Shown: one piece after another, positions 54,842 to 64,000 of the stretch
Layout of the letters: the number at the start of each line of letters is the position of its first letter
How positions within the stretch are numbered: position 1 is the stretch's first letter
Source of the DNA: Prinsepia uniflora
Taxonomy: Eukaryota > Streptophyta > Magnoliopsida > Rosales > Rosaceae
DNA: 64,000 bases
Direction of reading: 5' to 3'
NCBI GenBank assembly: GCA_032719365.1
Contig: CM064874.1
Location: forward strand, 33,466,716 to 33,530,715
The notes under the pieces: generated by a model
The model's database searches: none
What the model saw: the letters and a program-made list of their open reading frames with translations, nothing else
Told to the model about the DNA's origin: nothing
Program-made: the position numbers and the translations under genes

Positions 54842-55868
54842 TTCCGTTGTAGCATTTATGTTTAGTCTTAAACCAGCACATCCCAAAGTGCTTCATGCCA
54901 CAATTCTTACATTTAGGAGTTGTGCTTTCTGTCTTCTCAGGATTTTGGTGATTTCCTGACCTCTCACCATTGCAATTCTTACATTAAGGAGTTGTGTTAT
55001 CTGTCTTCTCATAATTCTGGTGATTTCCTGACCTCTCACCATTGCTGGATCTTTGATTCTAGCCTTTGTTCATGAAGTTCTTCTTAAACTTCATTTGAAC
55101 TTCCTCGAAGTCCTTTGGAATGTACAGACAAGGTGGCAAAAGCATTATCTACATTTTCTTCACTGTGCATTTCAATTCTCTAATCAAAGGCTCTAATTGA
55201 AGTTATGAGACTTTCAACATTAACAGTATTCATATCCCTAGTTGCTTCTATGATAGACACAATAGGATCATATGGTTTTTTTAAGCTAATTATAATTTTT
55301 TGAGCTAACCTTATCTCTGTTATATTCTCACCATAGGTCCTCATTTGATTAGCTACACCATATAGTCTAGACATATACACATATAAGGTTTCTTCATCTT
55401 TCATTCTAGCATATTCGAAATCTCTCTTGAGAGATTGAATTTTTACAGCTCTAACCTTTGCATCACCTCTATACTCTCTTTTCATAACATTCCAAGCGGA
55501 TTGACCAAACTCCTCATTCTGGATCCTTGGAAAGATGTCTTCAACCACTGCAATTTGAAGCATGCTTAGGGTTTTGGCATTTTCACAATGTCAGCATGAT
55601 TAGGTTGACCTCGAACTGGACCTTCTTCTCCATCTATAGTCGTAATAGCACCAGGTCTTTAAATCTCAACGTATTTTCACAGATCATAGCCTTTTAGAAC
55701 TGTATTCCTCTTGATGCTCCATGCATCTTAGTTCGATCCTATGAACTTAGTTCTCAATTCTCCTCCACTGTATGTTTCTCTCAGTTCAGATCACACTAGC
55801 GTCTTCTTCTGCTTGACTTGCTTTTCTTGCTTTCCTCCACATATCACACCCAGTCACAGATCCTAATC
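54842..55868 (-). pseudogene. Copia gag and first zinc knuckle, decayed
   Basis: Minus 55563-55180 encodes a copia UBN2-type Gag segment (AWNVMKREYRGDAKVRAVKIQ, LKRDFEYARMKDEETLYVYMSRL). Upstream, the frame is broken but Gag-like sequence (ENAKTLS) continues. Downstream, near 54915-54842, lies a CKNCGMKHFGMCW knuckle-like motif. The second knuckle that follows is cut by the Cassandra array at the TTTGT site and continues past 52707. Confidence 0.8.
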
Positions 55869-55869
55869 T

Positions 55870-55881
55870 CCACTGACACCA
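55870..55881 (-). other. Probable primer binding site of the copia element, diverged
   Basis: On the minus strand it reads TGGTGTCAGTGG, three mismatches from the initiator tRNA-Met site, three bases inside the LTR at 55885. Confidence 0.5.
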
Positions 55882-55884
55882 TAT

Positions 55885-56439
55885 TGTAAATGACACTAGT
55901 TGCTGGATCGAGCCTTGGACAGAGCAGACATGTATTATCTTCTAACCCTGAAAACTCTTAGTTGGACTTGTTTGTGTATCAGTATTAGCTTGTAGTCATA
56001 TGTATTTATCTTCTTTTACTTACACTTAATCATACACACACATGAATGGATTGAATTCCTAATCAAAACTAGATGAGAAAATCAGAATTGAATTGTGCTC
56101 ACCAAGTATTTGACAAAATGTCAAGAACTGTATTCTTGAATAAAACCAGAAATCTTTCTTTGATTTTTCTTCCTTAGATTAAGAGAATGTGTACAATCAT
56201 TCATATACCCTCATTATCTCAATTTACACAGTGAAGCAAGTGACTTCATCCGAACTATTCCCTAGCTACCATATACTTCGGCAGTTATAGGAAGTTTCTT
56301 GAGTGCTAAGTAACAACTCACACACTCCTAACTTTTCCAATTCTGTTATAACAAACTTTCCTGCTCACACTTGAGCTTACAATCTTTTCACATGTACACA
56401 GCACATCCTGCCTCACACACTTACACAACTAGCCGTAGG
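55885..56439 (-). repeat. 5' LTR of the copia element, truncated by insertion
   Basis: It matches 48916-49530 from TGTAAATGAC to the ACTAGCCGTAGG segment, where a gypsy LTR begins at 56440. GTAGG (56435-56439) is the presumed target duplication of that insertion. Confidence 0.85.
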
Positions 56440-59089
56440 TGACAAGACCCATCCCGGATATCCCTCGATAACCGTGACAGATCCTGCTCCCGTCTGACAA
56501 TAACTCGAAAATACCAAAAGTAGTTTCAAATATATACATATAACACATATGAATGATAACATCGTCAGACAAGGGATAGTTCAGTATTTCGAGACCGTTG
56601 ACCTAGTCAACAGGTTTACAGAGCATAGGAAATATTTACATGTAGGGAGCAAAATCCTACGCTGCAAAGTATCTGAGTATGCAACGGTCCGTTTATTCCT
56701 CTGCCTCGAAATGAGCCTCAGTACCTGTGCACTGGCCTGGAGGGCAAATAAAATATCAAAGGTGTGAGTGGACAAAAATAAAGTTTAGAAATACATTTAT
56801 CAAAATACAGTCTTACCCTCCAGTTTCACAAACATGCATGCATATCGTAACTTATAAATCAAATAATCAAGATATGAACATAAATCTTAAACAGAAATAA
56901 AACACAGGATCCAAGTCCAATATAGAGTCACGTTATCCCTGCAACGCGTGCAATCAATAGGCTCAAGGACCGCTCAAATCCCGAGCATCCGCCGCTGTGA
57001 ACACATCACCAACCGGCAATCCAGGTCATCATGAACATATCACTGACTGACCTCCATATAATCCAGCACATCTGGTCTGAGTCGAGCCTCCATTTGGCTG
57101 CACGACAACATACCGTGCTACGTGACCTCTCCGGGATAAACACTTCCATCCCGGAGGCGAGCGTTATCTCCAGGGTCCATTTCGGGGGAAACATATTCCA
57201 CACCGAAAGCCCTCATATATCATCATGAAAACCAGTGCATGTAATATTAAAACCATTTTTGAACTGGGCTTTAAGCCCAAAAACACTTTTCTCAAATCCA
57301 TAAATCAATCCATGCAAACCTGCGCAATCACAATCTCATTCATGATATAAATCCATCAAATCTAATATCAGACTCATAATCCGAGTCAAAATCAAGTTTA
57401 AACCCCGAGACTTAGCCCGAAATATCAGTTTCACAGTTTTCTCGAAAATCGTGCCCAAAAGCATATAAAATAATATAATATTCCCAAAAATAATGTAATA
57501 TGCCCAAAAATCCGGAAATCATCATATCGAAGTATCAATCATACTAAATCATTTCAAATCATATTATAAGGCATTTAAAACATATATGCATTCATTCAGG
57601 GTAGGAAACAAAAGTCCACTCACACACCGTCCAGATTGTTCCGTTTCGAGTTGTTCGCTTCCTTCCAATATCCTGGAAGTATTCGGGCCTGTCAAACAAG
57701 TAATATAAGGTTACTAACTTGTTACATAATCCCCTGTACGAATTTCCTAATCGTCGGAATAAAATAATATTATTTTTAAACGTAACCTATACGCCTCGGG
57801 TATACAAACTACTCTCAGTTCATATCCGATTGACCCGAAACCAACGCTAATAGGTCCGTATCATCGAGAGTATCAAAATTACTGTTGGACCCTTCCTCAG
57901 ATTCCCGGCCACGCGCCCTCACGCGCCGCCGCAAACGGCTGCGCGTGAAAGCCACGCGCCGTGAACAGTGATTGCTACAGTTCCCTTCTCCACCCGTTTC
58001 TCTGATAAACGGGTCTGAAACCAGCGATCAGACCCGATTAGTTCTTCACCAATTCAAGTTCACCGTTTCTTTCACTCATTAGCATTAATTCAATATGGAT
58101 TAAGGGTCTGTAAACTCAATTTCGTGAAACCATGCCCCAAAGTCCACGACTCAACATAGATATCCGACGGGTCCCTAATCGGGTTCCACCCAAAACCAGC
58201 CTGTTTCCCTCAATTGTTCATACCAGAAGCATCATAGGACTACTATAAACACGAAATCGAGATCAATTTCATGAGTTATTACCTCTAAGTCACTGAACTC
58301 AAGCTCGAATTTCCGAACTAGTTGCAGGGTCTGTTCTTCCCCAATTCAGCTCCAATTTTTGTTCCAATTGATTGGGTTCGAGTCGTTCAGCTCCCATCAA
58401 ACTTAATATCACGTCCAATTGGAACGAAACCCTCAAAAAATTCAAATTCGAAAATGAAGATTTGAGTAAATTTTCGGGTAAGCTCAGTAAGGTTCAAATC
58501 CGGGTTTGTTTGATTCCTCTTCGGTTTTTCACTCCTCTCTTAAGCTAATTAATTGTTCAAGTTCCCTTGTTGCCACATAAATCGATTAAGGTGAAAGGAG
58601 AAGGATGAAGGTCCTCTGTTCTGTGTTTGAAGATTTTGGTCGTGTACTGTTCATCACCCATTCAAAGATTTTTTAATCTCAATTAATTAATTAATCCATG
58701 CCACTAATCTTTGGCAACAAGTGACACTTGTCACTTGATAAAAGACATGACTCACCTAAGGATTGAATCAGCAAAGTTAAAGTGAGATGATAATTATCTT
58801 CCACCGTTTTCTTATAACCCCCCTAAAATTACCATTTTACCCTAGTGGTCACAAATGACCATTTTGCCCCTGAACTTCTCAGACCCATAACTTCCTCATA
58901 CGAGCTCCGTTTTCGACGTGCCACCTGTTTACGGATTCAGCGTTCCGAGACCTACACAATGGCACTAGTAAAATATTCAAAAAGTATCCCAAAAAAAGTC
59001 AACTTTTAGCCATATCGTTCCAAGGGTAAAAACGTCATTTTCACATTATTTTAATATTTTACAATTTTTTGATTTTTCGGGGCGTTACA
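56440..59089 (-). repeat. 3' LTR of a second Tekay-like gypsy element
   Basis: On the minus strand it starts TGTAACGCCCCG at 59089, and its other end is TGTCA at 56440. The donor-side arm is the complement of 57614-57624, the acceptor-side arm is TGTGAGTGGAC at 56763-56773, and the acceptor CAG complement is at 56737-56738. The GC-rich box is about 57905-57975. The terminal hairpin arms (CGTCTGACA near 56491, GTCAGACAAGGG near 56564) are separated by about 70 bp. Confidence 0.88.
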
Positions 59090-59090
59090 A

Positions 59091-59106
59091 CTTTCCCCCC
59101 TTAGGG
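59091..59106 (-). other. Polypurine tract of the second Tekay-like element
   Basis: On the minus strand it reads CCCTAAGGGGGGAAAG, right before the LTR start, and is preceded by GAAATTTCGGGGACGAAATT. Confidence 0.8.
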
Positions 59107-59124
59107 AATTTCGTCCCCGAAATT

Positions 59125-61678
59125 TCACGGAAACAAGTACGGATACTGCTCTTGCATCTGAGCTTCGGGTTCCCACGTAGCTTCTTCTACATTCTGATTT
59201 CTCCAAAGCACTTTTACTAGAGGAATTGTCTTTCGGCGGAGTACTTTATCTTTTCGATCCAAGATCTGCACAGGTTGTTCATCAAAGCTTAGGTCTTCTC
59301 TGAGCTCAATCGGTTGCTCTTCTAATACATGGGACTCGTCATACATATATTTCCGCAGCATTGACACATGGAAGACATTGTGAACTCTGGAAAGCTCCGA
59401 TGGTAATGCTAATCGGTAAGCAACTTGGCCAATCCGCTCGAAAATCTCATAAGGTCCGATGAAACGGGGGCTTAATTTCCCGCGCCTGCCAAATCGTACT
59501 ATGCCTTTCCAAGGAGATAACTTCAGGAAAACCCAATCTCCTACTGCAAATTCAAGATCCCTGATCCATCGATCCACGTAGCTCTTTTGCCTGTCTTGGG
59601 CTGCCTTGAGTCTATCTCGGTTGAGCATGACTTTCTCTGTCGCCAGATCAATCAATTCAGACTTAGAAAATTTTCTTTCGCCAACCTCTGTCCAACACAA
59701 AGGGGTTCGGCACTGGCATCCATATAGGGCTTCATAAGGTGCCATTCCAATACTTGCTTGATAACTGTTATTATAGGCGAATTCCATCAGTGGCAAGTGT
59801 GACTCCCAAGTACCCTGGAATTGTAGAACACAAGCTCTCATCATATCTTCCAAGGTCTGGATGGTCCGTTCCGACTGTCCGTCTGTCTGAGGGTGGAACG
59901 CTGTACTAAAATACAATTTCGTTCCAAAAGCTTCCTGCAAACTTTGCCAGAATCTAGATGTAAATCACGGATCTCGATCTGAGACAATAGAGGCAGGTGT
60001 GCCATGTAACCGAATAATCTCATTGATAAACAAGTTAGCATACTGGGTCATCTGAAAGTCTTCCTTCGCAGGTAAGAAATGTGCTGACTTGGTAAGTCTA
60101 TCTACAATCACCCAAATGCCATCGTGGCCTCTAGGCGTCCTCGGAAGTTTAAACACAAAATCCATGGTTATATGATCCCATTTCCATTCGGGGATAGGAA
60201 GCGGTTGCAGTGCTCCGTAAGGTCTCTGTCTCTCCGCCTTTACCTGCTGACATATCAAACATTTACTCACATACTCAGCAATTTCTTGTTTCATACCAGG
60301 CCACCAGTAATGTTCTCGGAGCGTACGGTACATTTTTGTTCCTCCTGGATGCATAGCATATGCAGAACTATGAGCTTCAGCCAGAATCTCCTTTTTCAAT
60401 GTTTCATCTGCAGGCACACATAGTCTCCCTTCTATGGTTAAGGCTCCATCCTCATTCACTGCATAATTCTGTCGTTCTCCTGCTTCCACTTCAATGCGAA
60501 GAATACATAAAGTTGCGTCTTGAAATTGAGCATCAATAATCTGATCAATCAGGATTGGTCGCACCTGGAAACTCGCTACCAAACCATCTTGACTATCAAG
60601 TCCCAACATAACACCAGTCTTGCGCAGTTCAACAAATAAAGGCAAGTGTATTGTCCGTAAATGAGCTACTGAATGTGCTGATTTCCGGCTTAATGCATCA
60701 GCCACCACATTTGCCTTTCCAGGATGGTATTCAATCGTGCAATCATAATCCTTGAGTAATTCCAACCATCTTCTCTGCCTCACATTTAACTCCTTCTGGG
60801 TGAAAAAGTATTTCAAACTTTTATGATCCGTAAATAGTCGGCAGGTCTCCCCATACAAATAATGTCTCCAGATCTTTAGTGCGTGCACTACTGCAGCCAA
60901 TTCCAAATCATGGGTTGGATAGTTGCGCTCATGCAGTTTTAACTGTCGAGAAGCATAAGCAATCACTTTCCCATGCTGCATCAACACACACCCTAAGCCG
61001 TGCAAAGATGCATCAGTATAAACTTTAAATTCTCCACTGTCATCTGGAAGAGCCAATACTGGAGCGGATGTCAAACGTTTCTTCAATTCCTGAAAACTCT
61101 GCTCACAAGGCTCATCCCAAATGAACCTAACTCCCTTCCTAGTCAAACGAGTCAAAGGAGCAGCAATCGTAGAAAATCCTTCCACAAAACGTCTATAGTA
61201 ACCGGCCAAACCCAAAAAGCTCCTCACTTCAGTTACTGTTGTGGGTTGTTCCCAATTTGCCACTGCTTCAATTTTATGGGGATCAACACAAATTCCTTCC
61301 ACAGAAATCACATGTCCCAGAAATCCCACACTCGTTAGCCAAAATTGGCATTTACTCAGTTTAGCAAAAAGTTGATTCTCCCTCAGAGTTCCAAGCACAA
61401 GCCCTTTTCAGTCTTTGAATACACTAGAATATCATCAATAAACACAATGACAAACTGATCAAGATATTTCCGAAATACTCGGTTCAACAAGTCCATAAAT
61501 GCTACCTGAGCATTGGTTAACCCAAAGGGTATCACGAGAAACTCATAATGACCATACCGAGTCCGAAAGGTTGTTTTCAGAATATCCTCTTCTCGAATCC
61601 TCAACTGATGGTAACCAGAACGAAGATCAATCTTCGAAAAATATGTAGCTCCCCTTAACTGATCAAATAAATATGGTT
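59125..61678 (-). pseudogene. pol of the second Tekay-like gypsy element, partial
   Basis: On the minus strand, 61678-61383 gives the RT centre (YFSKIDLRSGYHQ, catalytic FIDDILVYSK). It is cut at 61679 by another LTR, so earlier pol and gag are outside the window. A small deletion with frameshift near 61390-61400 precedes the next frame (61398-59965): the rest of RT, RNase H (YTDASLHGLGCVL, TDHKSLKYFF) and the integrase zinc and core regions. A TGA at 59965-59967 follows SDRDP. The last part, to 59125, ends EEATWEPEAQMQEQYPYL. It is strongly similar to the element at 10.6-20.8 kb and supplies the comparison that shows two of that element's stops to be single transitions. Confidence 0.92.
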
Positions 61679-64000
61679 TGACAGGACCCGCTCCGATCCT
61701 CTCTGGAACCATATGGGGACGTGCCCTGCTCCCGTCTGACACCCAATAATTCATACCAATTTTGACCTCAAAACCTCAAATGCATAAATAATCAAATTAA
61801 AGTCATACAACAAATCCGAATTAAACAGATGTCAGACAAGGGATGAAATCCAAAATTACAAGTTGCGAGCACGACTCTAACAATACCCTGCGGGTACACC
61901 ACCCAGCAGGGGTTCAGGTACGCAGAAGTAGATCTATGCCTCAGCCTCGGGTTCCTCCTCTACCTCAGTATCACGACCTGGAGGGGTTACCAATAACATT
62001 AAGGGTGAGTGGACCAAAACTCAAGTTTATAAAATCATTTGATAAGTAAAACATATAATTTACCCCTCCTTTTTTCCAAACATGCATGCAGCATCATTTA
62101 AAATCATAAATAATATAATATGAATCATAAGGCATGTAATAAAACCATAACCATAATTTTAGCCACTGCACTATACACTCCAATCCGACATCCCTGATGT
62201 CTGACGTCCCTGACGTCCAATAAGGTCACAATCACAAGGCTACGCGTGCCACTCGGGTCTCAATTCCGAGTTCAATCCCCGAACCCTGTTCGGTTACAGC
62301 ATCCCCGATGCTTAGCGTCATAGACGCTGGACGTTCTAGACGTCCGTGACCACTCCGGGGTACCTCATACGGAGGAGACAGTATAGTATGGACGGATCTA
62401 TACAGTGCAGTACCAAATACATTTTATTGATATCCACATGCAAACATATATGTATACATAGGTAAAATCTGAACCGATCGTTACGTTTCATCAAACGGGT
62501 CTCATGCCCAAATACCGTGAAACGTGCCATAACCGAAATTTCAATATCATCAAAACCATTTATAGATTCCAGCATGTGAACATATAAGTAAATCAGAAAA
62601 CATTTAAGCATGCAAGGGGTTAATGAAAACGGGCCCACTCACTGTACGATTCCGCTGCGAATCTGCGCGTACGGACATGTACCGAGATTATCGTACAATT
62701 CCTGTCAATTCAATTCACACGTAAGGGTCACTACAAGTCCTTAATATTTATTCAAAAGAAAGTTCGAAATAGAAGCCGGTTCGGGGAAACCGTCAACACG
62801 TTTCCCGAGGCAACCGACCCTAAACTGACCCTTCAAACTATCTCAGATCAACATGGTTAATTCACCAAAAATGTTCAGAATAATGAGAGGAATAAAAGTC
62901 ATGTTGATCGTGATCGGAGATAAGCCCCAACGCGCCCTCACGCGCCGCCCAAAGTGGCTGCGCGTGAAAGTCACGCGCCTGACACTGTAGCTGCAGTGTC
63001 AGCACCTTCACCCGTTTGTCTGTAATTCGGGCCTGACACCCGCGGCTTGACCCGGTTGATTACCCATCAATTCCTACTCGATTTCAATCCAATTTGATCC
63101 TAACATGTTATTTAAAAATCTAATTTAAGTTCTGAGTTATTAATTATCCAAATTCAATCCTTAAATGGCCCTTCGACCCGTGATCTACCAAACGGGTCAA
63201 TCACCAGAACTCACTGGTTTCAAACCCATTGTCCAATTAACTTCACAGGAAGTATAATAGGATCAAAACGAACCAAAATGAACAATCAATTGCGTCTGAA
63301 AGTACCTGAAGGTCGTCGTCCCAAGCTCTGCGATTTCCCTGAAAACAGCAGTCACCGTCCCAGCTCAGCCGTGGCTGATGGCCTTCGATTTCGATGCGGT
63401 TGAGTTCCAACCACTCCCAGAAGACTAAAACAGGCCTTGGTTTGGTCCAACAGTCACCAGAAATCAAAACCCAATTTTCCCTCCAATTTTTCCAGAAATG
63501 GCTTCTCTGGTTTTCCTCACCCGTTCTCAGTTATCTCTGCATCAGAGTGATGCTCACACATGTCCTAATCAGTTTTAAACAAATTCAAGCCGTCCTAGAG
63601 GCTCGTGGGTGTCCAATTTGTCCACTGAAATTTGTCCCCCGAAAGCTTCGAATTTCGATTAATCAATTTGATCGTGTAGCTGGAAGAATCAGACCACGTT
63701 TGATGCTTCAAAAAGGTTTAAACAATCAATACTTTCCAACCCACACTCACCAGTAAACAAATCGCACTCAGAGCCACCGCACATGGTGGTGCCGCCCATG
63801 TCCCCCGCGGTTTGCTACAGTAACCAGGGCAAAAAGACCAAAATGCCCCTGGTTCAAATAATTACCAAACTGCCCTTCACTTTCTAGACCCGTAACTCAG
63901 CCATACGAAGTCAGATTTCGGCGTGCCGCCTGTCTACGGACTCAGGACGTCGAGACCTACCTATCGGTCCTGGAGTCGTGTGAAAATTAATTGTTAAACG
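61679..64000 (-). repeat. Gypsy LTR inserted in RT, runs past the window end
   Basis: It has the same family character as the solo LTR at 34786-37557, seen in reverse. The plus strand starts TGACAGGACCCGC. The donor-side arm is the complement of GCCCACTCAC (62633-62642), the acceptor-side arm is GTGAGTGGAC (62005-62014), and the acceptor CAG complement is at 61978-61979. The GC-rich box is about 62930-62992. Comparison with the complete copy suggests roughly 250 bp are missing beyond 64000. TGGTT (61674-61678) is the presumed target duplication. Small frames inside carry no domain. Confidence 0.87.

Larger units (their letters stand above)
48916..56439 (-). mobile_element. Ty1/copia element, minus strand, interrupted
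   Basis: On the minus strand the order is 5' LTR (from 56439 down to 55885), gag, zinc knuckles, protease, integrase, RT, RNase H, 3' LTR (49530-48916). Integrase preceding RT is the copia order. A Cassandra array splits the zinc-knuckle region and a gypsy element splits the 5' LTR at 56440, so the remainder of that LTR lies beyond the window. Many stops and frameshifts show an old, dead copy. I cannot assign the copia lineage. Confidence 0.9.

Overview
This is plant nuclear DNA, most likely from a dicot: one intact EIN3/EIL transcription-factor gene sits in a deep nest of LTR retrotransposons. The EIN3 sequence and the Cassandra-type repeats would fit a rosaceous or related woody species, but the window alone cannot settle this. 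I see no second intact host gene, tRNA gene, CRISPR array or bacterial feature. Every transposon reading frame is broken.

Layout. 1-29735 is a stack of Ty3/gypsy DNA. A minus-strand LTR (1-1078 and 4034-5947) carries a solo LTR (1079-4028) and interrupts the 5' LTR (5948-7477) of a non-coding, LARD-like element. That element's interior (7478-10623 and 20786-21388) is split by a complete 10.2-kb Tekay/Del-like gypsy element (10624-20780, target duplication ATGCA), and its 3' LTR is 21389-24224. All of this seems to lie inside a second LARD-like element (interior 24225-26903, LTR 26904-29735). 29736-40149 is a minus-strand LTR split by a second gypsy element (30303-38531) with short LTRs, whose gag is split by a solo LTR (34786-37557). 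40150-43680 is AT-rich low-copy DNA leading to the EIN3/EIL gene (CDS 44861-46672, probable leader intron 43724-44706). Downstream are a non-autonomous hAT element (47325-48069, 8-bp duplication) and a Ty1/copia element (from 48916, minus strand). The copia gag zinc knuckle is split by a multimeric Cassandra TRIM array carrying 5S-rRNA-like segments (52708-54836). The copia 5' LTR is split by another Tekay-like element (from 56440), whose RT is split by one more LTR (61679 to the window end).

How it works together. The only working host function I can support is the EIN3/EIL ethylene-response regulator. The transposons show an insertion order through nesting and target-site duplications.

The most unusual signal is shared by all eleven large gypsy LTRs. 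Each has a splice-donor-like motif, usually TGTGAGTGGAC, whose reverse complement GTCCACTCACA recurs 0.6-1.4 kb downstream (about 9 kb in the one LTR split by a later insertion). The second arm contains a branch-point-like CTCAC and always lies 24-27 nt before a pyrimidine-rich CAG acceptor. This looks like a leader intron whose donor pairs with its own branch-point region. In several LTR types the segment between the arms carries arrays of short palindromic units.
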